Part shown: one piece after another, positions 27,041-38,810 of the stretch
Position numbering within the stretch: position 1 is the first letter of the stretch
Layout: the number at the start of each line of letters is the position of its first letter
From: Thiobacillus sp.
Lineage (GTDB): Bacteria > Pseudomonadota > Gammaproteobacteria > Burkholderiales > Thiobacillaceae
Reading direction: 5' to 3'
NCBI GenBank assembly: GCA_019459325.1
Contig: JAIBFA010000014.1
Span: forward strand, 1 to 64,000
Length of the DNA stretch: 64,000 nucleotides
The notes under the pieces: model-generated
The model's database searches: none
The model's input: the letters and a program-made list of their open reading frames with translations, nothing else
What the model was told of the DNA's origin: nothing
Position numbers and translations under genes: made by a program

Positions 27041-27240
27041 TTGGCATCCCGAATCGGTTGTTACCGGGGCTCCCGCAGCCGTAGAGGTGATTCCGGGAAA
27101 CGGCCAGTTACTGACCTCCAGCCAAGCACTGTGTGCGTCTGCTCAAGACTGGGAGCAGGCTTTCGGGGAGGGCGGTTGTGATATCGTGGCTGAGATGGTT
27201 AAACGTGTCCATTAGGCTGCACGCCGAGGGAGAAAGCGAG

Positions 27241-28059
27241 ATGAAGCTGCCATTATTGGATCGAGGCTTGTCGTTCATTAGATGGTGCGGTCCATTCACG
27301 GAGCAGTTTGGTTGGGTGTCCGGGCTGCGGATAGGAGTCTCGCTGCGGCATGCCATGTGGGCGGGTGATCATGGCACGGTCGCGCAGGTACGTCTTCCTA
27401 AATGGAGGCAGCCGGTATTCTTGCGATCCAATAGTTCAGATTCAGAGGTCTTCTGGCAGGTATTTGCCGAGAAGCAGGGCTATTTCGAGGTCAGGGATGA
27501 TCCACAGTTCATCATCGATGCGGGCGCCAATATTGGCCTGGTATCCGCGTGCTTAGCCAATCGCTTTCCGAATAGTCGGATTGTGGCACTGGAAATCGAT
27601 CCCGCTAATTTCCAGCTGCTACAGAGAAACTGCTCAGCCTATCCACAGATCACGCCACTCAAGGCGGGATTTTGGTCTCATCGCGCGCACTTGGCTGTAG
27701 TTAACCCTGAGGCAGCGGCTTGGGCTTTCCAGACGTGCGAGGTGGACGAAGGATATTCCGGCGCGATCCCAGCTATGGGCGTAAGCGACCTAATGCAGGA
27801 ATTGGGATGGCCCCGTGTTGACCTCCTGAAGATCGATATCGAGGGGGGCGAGTACGATGTATTTTCCGGCGCCTCTCTATCCTGGCTGGAGCATGTAAGG
27901 ATGATAGTGATTGAGATCCACGAGTCGGTGAGGCCCGGCGTGAGAGAGCTCGTTCTGTCAACGCTCAGGAATAATGGATTTACGGATAGCCGGTGGTCCG
28001 AGTATTGGATATTTGAGCGCAGCCCACTGACTGAAAGCGGCTGTATTGCCGGCCATTAG
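27241..28059 (+). CDS. FkbM family methyltransferase
   Basis: 272-residue SAM-dependent methyltransferase. Motif I is FIIDAGANIGLVSACLANRF (about 88-107), followed by IVALEIDPAN and the FkbM signature VDLLKIDIEGGEYDVFSGA. Such enzymes often methylate sugars or glycan precursors; the acceptor is unknown. The ATG with GGGAG upstream is chosen; GTG codons at 27133 and 27175 could extend the N terminus by up to 36 residues. Base composition is clearly lower in GC than the neighbours, it stands alone between panD and the convergent glgP, and it may have been acquired. Confidence 0.8.
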   Translation: MKLPLLDRGLSFIRWCGPFTEQFGWVSGLRIGVSLRHAMWAGDHGTVAQVRLPKWRQPVFLRSNSSDSEVFWQVFAEKQGYFEVRDDPQFIIDAGANIGLVSACLANRFPNSRIVALEIDPANFQLLQRNCSAYPQITPLKAGFWSHRAHLAVVNPEAAAWAFQTCEVDEGYSGAIPAMGVSDLMQELGWPRVDLLKIDIEGGEYDVFSGASLSWLEHVRMIVIEIHESVRPGVRELVLSTLRNNGFTDSRWSEYWIFERSPLTESGCIAGH

Positions 28060-28153
28060 CCAGCAGACGACCACCGTTTGTTGAGGAACAGGGATTCAGC
28101 ATCGATATCCCCTTCAGATCCGGATGCCTCAGTCACCCACGCACCTGGCCGCC

Positions 28154-30628
28154 CTACTTCAGCTTCCAGATATCCGCGTTGTACTCCTGCATGGTGCGGT
28201 CGGTCGAAAAGAAGCCGCTCGACGCCGTGTTTAGGATGCTCATCCGCGTCCATCGGGCTTCGTCCTGCCAAGCCTGCGCCACCCGCTCCTGTGCATCGAC
28301 ATAGCTGCGGAAATCCGCCAGCACCATCCAGGGATCGTGCGGACTCAACAATGCGTCGAGGATCATGTCGAAGATGCCCAACTCGCATTGATTGAAGTGC
28401 CCCGATCGCAAAAGCTCGATCACCTCGCGCAGTTCGGGGTCTTTTTCCACGTAGGTCATCGGTTGGTACTGCGGACGCAGCGTCTCGACCTCCTCGGCAT
28501 GCAAGCCGAACAGGAAGAAGTTTTCCGCACCCACCGCTTCAAGAATTTCGATGTTGGCGCCGTCGTAGGTGCCGATGGTGACAGCGCCGTTCATCATGAA
28601 TTTCATGTTGCCCGTGCCGGACGCTTCCTTGCCCGCGGTTGAAATTTGCTCCGACAGATCGGTAGCGGGCGCAATGATTTCCATGCTGGTTACCCGGTAG
28701 TTGGGCAGGAAGGCGACCTTCAGGCGCCCGTCGACGTCGGGATCGCTGTTGACCACATCGGCCACGCTGTTGATCAGCTTGATGATGCGCTTGGCCATGA
28801 CGTAGCCCGGCGCGGCCTTGCCGCCGATCAGCACGCAGCGGTCCGTCCAGCCGTCCAGCCGCCCGCGATTGATGCGGTTGTACAGATGGATCACGTGCAG
28901 CACGTTGAGCAGCTGCCGCTTGTATTCATGAATGCGCTTGACCTGGACGTCGAACAGCGCGTCCGGGTTGAATTCGACCCCGCACTCGGCCTCGACCAGT
29001 TCGGCGAGGCGCATCTTGTTGGCGCGCTTCACCGCGCGCCATTCGGCGTGAAATTCCGTGTTTTTCAGGTCCGCCAGCGGTTTCAGTTTTGCTAGCTGCG
29101 ACAGATCGGCAACCCAGTCTTCGCCGATCTGCCGGCTGATGAGCGCGCTCATGCCGGGGTTGGCGTGTGCCACCCAGCGGCGCGGGGTGACGCCGTTGGT
29201 CTTGTTGTTGAACTTGCCCGGCCACAGTTCGACGAAATCGCGGAACAGGCCTTCCCTCAGCAGCTTCGAGTGCAGCGCTGCGACGCCGTTGACCGAGAAG
29301 CTGCCGACGATGGCGAGGTAGGCCATGCGCACCTGCCGTACGTCGCCCTCCTCGATGATCGACATGCGACGCCGACGGTCGTTGTCGCCTGGCCATCTGA
29401 TCGACACCTCGCGCAGGAAGCGCGCATTGATTTCGTAGATGATCTCCAGCGGGCGCGGCAGCAGGCGTTCGAACAGCGCCACCGGCCAGCGCTCCAGCGC
29501 CTCGGGAAGCAGCGTGTGGTTGGTGTAGGCCATGCATTGCGAGGTGATCGCCCAGGCCTCGTCCCACTGCATGCGCGCCTCGTCGAGCAGCAGGCGCATC
29601 AGTTCGGCCACCGCTATGGTCGGGTGGGTGTCGTTCATCTGGAACACGTTATCCAGGGCAAAGCGTCTGAGGTCGGTATTGCCTGCCGCAATCCACTGGC
29701 GCAGTGCATCCTGCAGGCTGGCTGACGCCAGAAAATACTGCTGGCGCAGGCGCAACTCCTTCCCGCTCTCGCTGGCGTCGTTGGGATAGAGCACCATGGA
29801 AATATGCTCGGCGTGGTTTTTCTTCTGCACCGCTTCGGTGTAGCTGCCGGCATTGAATTCATTGAGATCGAATTCGTCTGTCGCGGCCGACTTCCACAAG
29901 CGCAGGGTGTTCACGGCGTGGTTGCGGTAGCCCGAGATCGGCATGTCGAACGGGATCGCCAGCACATCGTTGGTGTCGGCCCAGCGTGCACGCGATATCC
30001 CGTCCTTGTCATGAAAGTGTTCGACATGGCCACCAAACGGCACGCGACAGGTGAATTCAGGCCGCTCGACCTCCCACGGATTGCCATCGCGCAGCCAGTG
30101 GTCGGGGTCTTCGATCTGATAGCCGTTTTCGATGTGCTGGTGGAACATGCCGTATTCGTAATGGATGCCGTAGCCCATCACCGGCAGGTTGAGCGTGGCG
30201 CAACTGTCCATGAAGCATGCGGCCAGCCGCCCCAGGCCGCCATTTCCAAGCCCGGCATCGGTTTCCTCCTCGGCCACGGCTTCCAGCGTCTGCCCAAAGC
30301 CATGAAGGGTCTCTCGCGCCACCTCGTCCAGCCCCAGGTTGAGCACGTGATTGGCCAGCGCGCGACCGATCAAAAATTCCAGCGACAGGTAATACCCGCG
30401 GCGCTTGCCCGGCTGGTCGCGCGCCCTGTAGGTATTCATCCAGTCCGACATCAGGCGGTCGCGCAGCGTCCAGGCCAGCGCCTGATAGGTGTAGACCGGC
30501 GGGCTGCCCTTAAGACGCCCCAGGTGATAAAACTGGTATTGCTCGAAATCCGTGCTGAATGCCTCGCTACTGTTCGACAGCGGCTTCAGGGCAATGGGAC
30601 AGGAGGCTGCAGGTTTCTCGTCTGACAT
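28154..30628 (-). CDS. glgP: Glycogen phosphorylase
   Basis: 824-residue GT35 phosphorylase releasing glucose-1-phosphate from glycogen chain ends. The PLP-binding lysine lies in KEASGTGNMKFMMNGAVTIG near the C terminus; other signatures are NGGLGRLAACFMDS, GYGIHYEYGMFHQ and QMNDTHPTIAVAELMR. The start is the ATG with GGGAG eight bases upstream; another ATG seven codons earlier has no ribosome site. Last gene of the glycogen operon, 17 bp after glgA. Confidence 0.96.
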   Translation of the reverse strand: MSDEKPAASCPIALKPLSNSSEAFSTDFEQYQFYHLGRLKGSPPVYTYQALAWTLRDRLMSDWMNTYRARDQPGKRRGYYLSLEFLIGRALANHVLNLGLDEVARETLHGFGQTLEAVAEEETDAGLGNGGLGRLAACFMDSCATLNLPVMGYGIHYEYGMFHQHIENGYQIEDPDHWLRDGNPWEVERPEFTCRVPFGGHVEHFHDKDGISRARWADTNDVLAIPFDMPISGYRNHAVNTLRLWKSAATDEFDLNEFNAGSYTEAVQKKNHAEHISMVLYPNDASESGKELRLRQQYFLASASLQDALRQWIAAGNTDLRRFALDNVFQMNDTHPTIAVAELMRLLLDEARMQWDEAWAITSQCMAYTNHTLLPEALERWPVALFERLLPRPLEIIYEINARFLREVSIRWPGDNDRRRRMSIIEEGDVRQVRMAYLAIVGSFSVNGVAALHSKLLREGLFRDFVELWPGKFNNKTNGVTPRRWVAHANPGMSALISRQIGEDWVADLSQLAKLKPLADLKNTEFHAEWRAVKRANKMRLAELVEAECGVEFNPDALFDVQVKRIHEYKRQLLNVLHVIHLYNRINRGRLDGWTDRCVLIGGKAAPGYVMAKRIIKLINSVADVVNSDPDVDGRLKVAFLPNYRVTSMEIIAPATDLSEQISTAGKEASGTGNMKFMMNGAVTIGTYDGANIEILEAVGAENFFLFGLHAEEVETLRPQYQPMTYVEKDPELREVIELLRSGHFNQCELGIFDMILDALLSPHDPWMVLADFRSYVDAQERVAQAWQDEARWTRMSILNTASSGFFSTDRTMQEYNADIWKLK

Positions 30629-30645
30629 GGTGGCTCCCGCTAAAG

Positions 30646-32118
30646 TCATATGGAATAGAGTGCAAGATAGTGGCCGGCGCTATTCGACCAGTCGAACGAC
30701 TGGCGCATCCCGGATTGCTGCAGCCGCCGCCATAGCGTGGGCTGGCGATACAGGTCGAGCGCGCGGCGGATGGCATCCAGAAAATCCGTCACATCGGGCG
30801 TGTCGAACACGAAACCGGTGGCGCTGCCATCGGCCAGACTGGCTTCGTTGACGTCGACGACGGTATCGGCCAGCCCGCCGGTCTTGAAGACGACGGGCGG
30901 CGTGCCATAGCGCAGGCTGTACATCTGGTTCAAGCCGCACGGCTCGAAGCGCGAAGGCATCAGGAACAGGTCGGCGCCGGCCTCGATCTGGTGCGCCAGC
31001 GGCTCGTCGTAGCCGATTTCGATGAACACCCGCGCTGGATGCTGTTTGGCCAGTCGCGTGAGTTTTTGTTCGTACACTGCCTGGCCGCTGCCCAGCAGCA
31101 CAATGCGCACATCTGTTTCGGCGAGCAGCACCGGGATCGCGGCCAGCACCCAGTCGATGCCCTTCTGCTCGACCAGCCGTCCCACCAACCCCAGCAGCGG
31201 CGCCTGCATGGCCTCATCGTCGGCATGCGTCAGAAAACGTTCGAGCAGGGCCTGCTTGTTGCGCCGCTTGCCCGGCAGGATGCGGCTCATCGAATAATGC
31301 GCGGCTAGATGCGGGTCGGTGGACGGATTCCAGAGGCGGGTGTCGATGCCGTTGAGGATGCCTTGCAGCTTGTGTTGCCGGGACAGCAGCAGGCCGTCGA
31401 GGCCATAGCCGAATGCGGGCGTGCAGATTTCGGCAGCATAGGTGGGGCTCACCGTGGTGACGGCATCGGCGTAGACGATCCCCGCCTTCAGCATGGAAAA
31501 GCCGCCGTGGAATTCCACGCCCTCGGGCGACCACCAGTGGCTGGGCAGCTGCAGGCGAACGAAATCGGTGTGCGAAAAATGTCCGCCGTAGGCCAGGTTG
31601 TGGATGGTGAACACGGTTTTCGGGCGCACCGGCTGATCGGCCAGAAACGCCGATACCAAACCGGTTTGCCAGTCGTGCGTGTGCACCACCGCCGGCTGCC
31701 AGCCGATATCCAGCGCATCCTGCGCCAGCAGCGCCGCCACCCGCGCAAATACGGTGAAGCGCTCGCCGTTGTCCGGCCAGTCCTGGCCGCTGGCATTGAC
31801 ATAGGGATTGCCGGCGCGGTCGAACAGGGGCGGGCAGTCGACCACCCAGAGCGGGAACGCGAAATCAGGATGGCGCGTTTCCAGGATGCGCGCGCTGACG
31901 ATCCCTTCGGCGCCGCGCACGTCGAGCCAGCCGAGAATGCGCACCTGGTCGAGTTGACGCAACAGTGCGCGATAGCCCGGCAGCACCAGACGGATGTCGG
32001 CGCCGCGGTCGTGCAGGGCGTGCGGCAGGCTGTAGACCACATCGCCCAGCCCGCCGGTTTTCACCAGCGGATAGGCTTCGCTGGCCACAAACAGAATTTT
32101 CAGTGCTCCGCGTTTCAT
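30646..32118 (-). CDS. glgA: Glycogen synthase
   Basis: 490-residue GT5 enzyme adding glucosyl units from ADP-glucose to glycogen. The N-terminal [20 protein letters not shown] holds the K-x-G-G-L ADP-glucose motif; [11 protein letters not shown] and the C-terminal [23 protein letters not shown] are equally typical. No clear Shine-Dalgarno sequence precedes the ATG, 30 bp after glgB. Consumes the product of GlgC encoded in the same operon. Confidence 0.96.
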   Translation of the reverse strand: MKRGALKILFVASEAYPLVKTGGLGDVVYSLPHALHDRGADIRLVLPGYRALLRQLDQVRILGWLDVRGAEGIVSARILETRHPDFAFPLWVVDCPPLFDRAGNPYVNASGQDWPDNGERFTVFARVAALLAQDALDIGWQPAVVHTHDWQTGLVSAFLADQPVRPKTVFTIHNLAYGGHFSHTDFVRLQLPSHWWSPEGVEFHGGFSMLKAGIVYADAVTTVSPTYAAEICTPAFGYGLDGLLLSRQHKLQGILNGIDTRLWNPSTDPHLAAHYSMSRILPGKRRNKQALLERFLTHADDEAMQAPLLGLVGRLVEQKGIDWVLAAIPVLLAETDVRIVLLGSGQAVYEQKLTRLAKQHPARVFIEIGYDEPLAHQIEAGADLFLMPSRFEPCGLNQMYSLRYGTPPVVFKTGGLADTVVDVNEASLADGSATGFVFDTPDVTDFLDAIRRALDLYRQPTLWRRLQQSGMRQSFDWSNSAGHYLALYSI

Positions 32119-32148
32119 TATTTTTGTCCGTATTTTTATTGGATCGAA

Positions 32149-34359
32149 TCAACTGCAAGGTTTGAGGAAGATGGCGCCGAGCGGCGGGATCGTCACTTCA
32201 ACGGAATGCTCGAAACCCATCCACGGCAGGTTCTGCGGATGCAGCGGCTGGCCGTTGCCGAGATTGCTGCCGCCGTAATACATCGAATCGGTATTCAGCG
32301 CTTCGCACCACGCCGAGCCAGACGGCACGCCGATGCGGTAGCCGCGGCGCGGCACCGGGGTGAAGTTGAGCAGCACCACCATGTGCTCGGACGCGTCCCG
32401 CCCCTGACGCACGAAGCTGAGCACCGACTGGTCGGCATCGTGGCAGTCGATCCAGCGGAAGCCTCGCGGATCGAAGTCGAACTCGTGCAGCGCCGGCTCG
32501 TTGCGATACAGGTGATTGAGGTCGCGCAGCAACGCGCGAATGCTGTCGTGTGCGGGGAAATCGAGCAGCGCCCAGTCGAGCTGGCCGGCCTCCTTCCATT
32601 CGTTCCACTGGCCGAACTCGCCGCCCATGAACAAGAGCTTCTTGCCGGGATGCGCATAGTGCCAGGCATAGAACAGCCGCAGGTTGGCGAAGCGCTGCCA
32701 GGTGTCGCCCGGCATTTTGTCGAGCAGGCTTTTCTTCATGTGCACCACTTCGTCGTGCGACAGCGGCAGCACGAAGTTCTCGGTCCACGCGTACACCTGG
32801 CTGAAGGTCAGCTGGTTGTGCTGATACTTGCGGTAGACCGGCTCTTTCTCGATGTAGTCGAGACTGTCGTTCATCCAGCCCATGTTCCACTTCATCGAAA
32901 AGCCCAGCCCGCCGAGTTCGATCGGTCGCGACACGGCCGGCCACGCGGTCGATTCCTCGGCGATGGTGAGCACGCCGGGAAAGCGGCCGTGCACTTCGGT
33001 GTTCATTTCGCGCAGGAAATGGACCGCCTCGAGATTCTCGCGCCCGCCATACTGGTTGGGCAGCCATTCGCCCGGATTGCGCGAGTAGTCGAGGTAGAGC
33101 ATCGAGGCGACGGCGTCGACGCGCAGGCCGTCGATGTGGAACTCGTCCAGCCAGTACAGTGCGTTGGCGACCAGAAAGTTGCGCACCTCGTTGCGACCGA
33201 AGTCGAACACCAGCGTGCCCCACTCCTGGTGCTCGCCACGGCGTGGGTCGGCATGCTCGTACACCGGCTCGCCGGTGAAGCGCGCCAGCGCCCAGTCGTC
33301 TTTCGGAAAGTGCGCGGGCACCCAGTCGAGCAGCACGCCGATGTCGGCCTGATGGCAGGCGTCGACAAAGGCGCGGAAATCGTCGGGCGAGCCGAAGCGC
33401 GCCGTCGGTGCGTAATAGCCCGACACCTGGTAGCCCCACGAGGCGTCGAGCGGATGCTCGGCCACCGGCAGCAGCTCGATGTGGGTGTAGCCGAGATCCT
33501 GTACATAGGGAATCAGTTGGGCGATGAGTTCATCCCAGGTATAAAAACTGCCGTCGGCATGACGCCGCCAGGAACCGGGATGCAGCTCGTAAATGCTGAT
33601 CGGGCGATGCTGCCAGTCGAAGTGCGCGCGGGCGTCGATCCAGCTGCCGTCCTGCCAGGCATAGGGCGTGTCGTCGGGCACGCAACTGGTGGTCTCCGGA
33701 CGCATGAACATCTGCCGTGCGTAGGGATCGGTTTTTTTCACCAGCTGGCCACGGCTGCCGAGGATTTCGTATTTGTAGACCTGGCCGGCAGCCAGGCCGG
33801 GGATGAACAGTTCCCAGATGCCGGAGGTGCCGCGGCAGCGCATCGGATGGCGGCGGCCATCCCAGTCGTTGAAATCGCCGATCACGCTGACGCGCTGCAC
33901 CGCCGGTGCCCACACGGAAAACAGGCAACCCGCCACGCCATCGACGGTTTTCAGGCGTGCACCGAGCACCTTCCAGGCTTCGAAATGGCGCCCCTCGCCG
34001 ATCAGATACAGGTCCATTTCGCCCAGTTGCGGACCAAAGCTGTATGGGCATTGCGTGGTATGCCAGTCACCCGCCCCCTTGTCCTGCCAGCGCAGAATTG
34101 GATGCGGATCGACCGCCGTTCCAGGCGGCAGCAGCCGCTCGAAACAGTCGGTACCGGTCACCCGCGTCATGCGGCCGCCGGCTGCTTCCACCACTTCGGC
34201 AGCGGGCAGAAAGGCGCGGATCAGGGTGCTGCCATCGGGTTGGGCATGCAGCCCCAGCACCTCGAACGGATCATGATGCACACCGTTCTGCACGCGCATG
34301 ATCGGTTCACTGATCGCAGGGAGGCTGGCGCCAAGGGGAGCGTGTTGGGACGCCTTCAT
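32149..34359 (-). CDS. glgB: 1,4-Alpha-glucan branching enzyme
   Basis: 736-residue GH13 branching enzyme. An N-terminal domain and CBM48 (FSVWAPAVQRVSVIGDFNDW) precede the barrel. Active-site residues are the Asp nucleophile in GLRVDAVASMLYLDYSR, the Glu in LTIAEESTAWP and the His-Asp pair in LPLSHDEVVHMK. The start is the ATG overlapping the malQ stop (ATGA); longer frames run back into malQ. It introduces alpha-1,6 branches into the polymer made by GlgA. Confidence 0.96.
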   Translation of the reverse strand: MKASQHAPLGASLPAISEPIMRVQNGVHHDPFEVLGLHAQPDGSTLIRAFLPAAEVVEAAGGRMTRVTGTDCFERLLPPGTAVDPHPILRWQDKGAGDWHTTQCPYSFGPQLGEMDLYLIGEGRHFEAWKVLGARLKTVDGVAGCLFSVWAPAVQRVSVIGDFNDWDGRRHPMRCRGTSGIWELFIPGLAAGQVYKYEILGSRGQLVKKTDPYARQMFMRPETTSCVPDDTPYAWQDGSWIDARAHFDWQHRPISIYELHPGSWRRHADGSFYTWDELIAQLIPYVQDLGYTHIELLPVAEHPLDASWGYQVSGYYAPTARFGSPDDFRAFVDACHQADIGVLLDWVPAHFPKDDWALARFTGEPVYEHADPRRGEHQEWGTLVFDFGRNEVRNFLVANALYWLDEFHIDGLRVDAVASMLYLDYSRNPGEWLPNQYGGRENLEAVHFLREMNTEVHGRFPGVLTIAEESTAWPAVSRPIELGGLGFSMKWNMGWMNDSLDYIEKEPVYRKYQHNQLTFSQVYAWTENFVLPLSHDEVVHMKKSLLDKMPGDTWQRFANLRLFYAWHYAHPGKKLLFMGGEFGQWNEWKEAGQLDWALLDFPAHDSIRALLRDLNHLYRNEPALHEFDFDPRGFRWIDCHDADQSVLSFVRQGRDASEHMVVLLNFTPVPRRGYRIGVPSGSAWCEALNTDSMYYGGSNLGNGQPLHPQNLPWMGFEHSVEVTIPPLGAIFLKPCS

Positions 34360-35723
34360 GGTGTTGGGTTTGTCTCGCATCGATGGGCTTTCTGTAATTG
34401 TTCTAGCAAACGGGGAGCCAGATCGGGGGCCAGCGCATCCCATTCGAAGCGCCAGGTCCAGTTGCCGTTGTCGGTGCCCGGCGTGTTCATGCGTGCCTCG
34501 CTGCCGAGGTGCAGCACATCCTGCAGCGGCAGCATCGCCAACGCGGCACGGCTTCCCAGCACGGTGGCGATCATTGCACCCAGTACCGCATCGGGGTCAT
34601 GGACACCCAGCTGCTGCATCACCTGATGGCGCGCATGCCCGGGCAATCCCTGCCACCAGCCCAGCGTGGTGTCGTTGTCATGCGTGCCGGTGTAATACAC
34701 GGTGTCGGGCTGCACGTTTTGGGGCTTGTGCGGGTTGTCGCTGTGATGGTCAAACGCGAACTGCAGCACAGCCATGCCCGGCAAGCCAAACTGGTGGCGC
34801 AGCGCGGTGACATCGGGGGTGATGATGCCGAGATCTTCGGCTACCAATTGCAGCTCGCCCATCTCGTCGGCAATTGCCTGCAACAGGGCCGCACCGGGCG
34901 CGGCAATCCATTCGCCGTGAATGGCCGTGGGCTCGCTGGCGGGAATCGTCCAAGCGGCGGAGAGTCCGCGGAAGTGATCGATGCGCACCAGATCGAACCA
35001 CTCGAAATGCGCACGCAACCGTGCTCGCCACCAGGCGAAGCCGTCGGCCTGCATCACCGCCCAGTTGTAATGCGGGTTGCCCCAGCGCTGGCCCGTTGCG
35101 GAAAAGTAATCCGGCGGCACCCCCGTCACGACCGTGGGATGGCCCTCGTCATCGAGCAGGAACAGATCGCGTCGCGCCCACACGTCGGCACTGTCGTGGG
35201 CAACAAATATCGGCATATCGCCGAACAGCTGGATGCCGCGCTCAGCGGCTACCGCCCGAATGCCCTGCCAGTGCACGGCAGCACGATACTGCTCGGCCAT
35301 TACCGCCTTCAACGTGTCGGCATGGCTGGCATCGAACTTGGCCAGCGTCTGCGCGTCGCGATCACGCAGCGGAGCCGGCCAGTCGCTCCAGGGCGCACCG
35401 CCCTGCTCCTGCTTGATGACCATGAAGCGCGCGTAGTCGTCGAGCCAATGGCGGTGTTTGTTGCGCCAGCCGACGAAGCGACGCATATCGGCACGCGGGC
35501 AACGTCCATGCGACACTTGAAACAGCGCCGGGTTGACCGCAAACGCCGATGCGCACTGATAGGGCGACAGTCCGGTCAGCGGCAGGCCCAGCGGCAACAT
35601 CTGCCATACGCGAAATCCTGCTGCCTGCAGGAAGTCCAGCCAGCGCTCGACATCGGCCAGCGTGCCGGACGGCAGCGAGGTCGGATGCAGCAGCAGGCCG
35701 GCGCGATGGCTGTCGAAGTTCAT
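34356..35723 (-). CDS. malQ: 4-Alpha-glucanotransferase (amylomaltase)
   Basis: 455-residue GH77 enzyme transferring maltodextrin segments. Signatures are GLLLHPTSLPSG at the N terminus, VRIDHFRGLSAAW (nucleophile Asp), LVAEDLGIITPDV (acid Glu) and YTGTHDNDTTLGWW. The start is the ATG overlapping the GH57 stop (TGATG); the preceding codons in frame belong to GH57. In this operon it would rework short chains left by phosphorylase and the GH57 enzyme. Confidence 0.95.
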   Translation of the reverse strand: MNFDSHRAGLLLHPTSLPSGTLADVERWLDFLQAAGFRVWQMLPLGLPLTGLSPYQCASAFAVNPALFQVSHGRCPRADMRRFVGWRNKHRHWLDDYARFMVIKQEQGGAPWSDWPAPLRDRDAQTLAKFDASHADTLKAVMAEQYRAAVHWQGIRAVAAERGIQLFGDMPIFVAHDSADVWARRDLFLLDDEGHPTVVTGVPPDYFSATGQRWGNPHYNWAVMQADGFAWWRARLRAHFEWFDLVRIDHFRGLSAAWTIPASEPTAIHGEWIAAPGAALLQAIADEMGELQLVAEDLGIITPDVTALRHQFGLPGMAVLQFAFDHHSDNPHKPQNVQPDTVYYTGTHDNDTTLGWWQGLPGHARHQVMQQLGVHDPDAVLGAMIATVLGSRAALAMLPLQDVLHLGSEARMNTPGTDNGNWTWRFEWDALAPDLAPRLLEQLQKAHRCETNPTP

Positions 35724-37436
35724 CAGGCATTCCTGCGCATGGTGCCGGCGTTTTCCGCCCAGCCGCCGCCGCTCGACAGCGGCACGTCGAGCAAGGCAGG
35801 CGGTGCCACTCCGAGCAGGCGATACAGTTCGCGCAACTGGGTTCGGTACAGCTGCTCGAAATCGCTGACGCTGCCCGACGGGTTGTAGTCGCCGAACCAC
35901 CAGAACCAGTCGGAGCCTTCGCACACGGCAAGCTGGCGGGTGGCCAAGGCCATCTGGTCGGCATTCAGCTTGCCGGTGGCGACCACGCTGTCGTAGGCCT
36001 CTTTGGCGGCGACCAGGTAATCCCAGCCGCGGTTCTTGTCTTCCGAGCCGATCCAGGTCGAGAAGCTGCCGTAGACCCAGCTGCCGGCCGCCAGGCGCTT
36101 CATCGGCCTGGCCGGCGAGCGGGCAGCCTGTTCGGCAAAGGTGCTGACGTTGAGCGTGGGGTGGCTGGACAGGGTCTTATAGAGCGCATCCAGAAAGTGA
36201 TGGCCGTTGTCGGGGTAGTACTCCCAGGCATTTTCGCCGTCGAGGATGACCGAGACCACATGGCGGTTGCCCTCCTTGCCGAAAAAGCTGGCGATGTTTT
36301 CCAGATGCTGGACAAAGTCGCCCACCGCGTCGTCCGCGTGCCAGTCGCTGTACTTGAAGCCGATCAGGTCCGACAGGCCATCATCGCGAAAGAACACCCG
36401 TGTCTTGAAGCCGTCGATGCGTGCCGGCGCGAACAGCGCGCGCTTGGTTTGGGTTTCATCTTCCTTGCAGCCCGACTTGGCGCAGCTGTTGCGCCATACC
36501 CCCTCGCCGGAAGCGGTCCACGCGAAGTCCATTTCGTCGAGCTGGGCCAGCGCATCCTCGCTCACGCCGCCCTCGGACAGCCAGACGCCGGCCGGCTTCC
36601 GGCCGAAGTAACGCTCGAACACCTCGACGCCATGCTGCAGATGCCAGTTCGAGCGCTCCGCCCCCCCGGGGTAGGCAGGCGCGTCCGGAACGGGAACGTC
36701 GGGCAGTGCGTCACGCAGGTTGGCAAAATCGTTGAGCAGCGGCACGATGGGATGGCCGTAAGGCGTCATCGACAACTCGACCTGACCGCGATCGGCCAGC
36801 GCGCGGTAACGCGGAATCAACCCGGCCATGCAGTGCTGCATCAGGTGCAGCAGCTCGTGGCGGTCGGCGGCGGAATAGCCCTTTTCCTGTGCCATCAGCC
36901 GTTGCGCCAGCGGCAGTTGCCTGAGTGTATGCCCCAGCCAGGCGAGGTGGTACCAGGTCAGCAGGTCGAGAAAATACTGCTCGGACAGATAGCCCAGATG
37001 CCATTGCAGGCCGGTGCTGCCGACGCCGGCCTCGTCGGTGGCACCGATCATTCTCAATAACCGGTGGAACGCGGGATACGGATGGATCATGCGCGGCGCG
37101 TGGCAGCGCTGGCAATCCTGAATGATGCGCAGACGGCTGGCGGCATCCGACGGGATGCGCTCGACGCCGGACAGCAGGTTCAGCATGTGATCCTGGGTAG
37201 GCTTGCCCTGCTTCAACAGCACGTCGAGCTGCTGCGCATAGTCGTCGATCTGCTCCAGCAGCACCGGCGCAAAGTTGACGACCGCGCGCATCTCCGGATG
37301 CCGCTCCAGGTGCGCGGCCATGTCGCTGTAATCCTTGATGCCGTGCAGATAGACCCACGGCAGGTGGTACGCGCCCTTGAGGCCCTCGCGGTAATACGGT
37401 TGGTGCATGTGCCAGCACAGCACCACGTTGAGGGAT

Positions 37437-37453
<17 letters not shown>
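35723..37453 (-). CDS. Glycoside hydrolase family 57 protein (alpha-glucan active)
   Basis: 576-residue GH57 enzyme. The barrel starts with VVLCWHMHQPYY (region 1). The nucleophile is the Glu of GVWLSEGGVSE and the general acid the Asp of VILDGENAWEYY, both in the expected order. Several cysteines (CQRC, CAKSGC) are present. GH57 includes amylopullulanases, glucanotransferases and branching enzymes, and the precise reaction is open. Linkage to glgC, malQ and glgB points to glycogen or maltodextrin. The start overlaps the end of glgC by up to 17 bp; a second ATG two codons inside is possible. Confidence 0.88.
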
Positions 37454-38756
<1,303 letters not shown>

Positions 38757-38810
38757 GCCTCGCTCCTAGCTGCTGCTTGTATTGGAATGAAAGTTGTTTG
38801 AAACCATTGA

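Noticed and set aside
31309-34626. 1105-codon open frame on the plus strand opposite glgA and glgB
   Set aside because: Antisense shadow of two certain genes in GC-rich DNA; the translation is low-complexity His/Arg/Val-rich with no domain.
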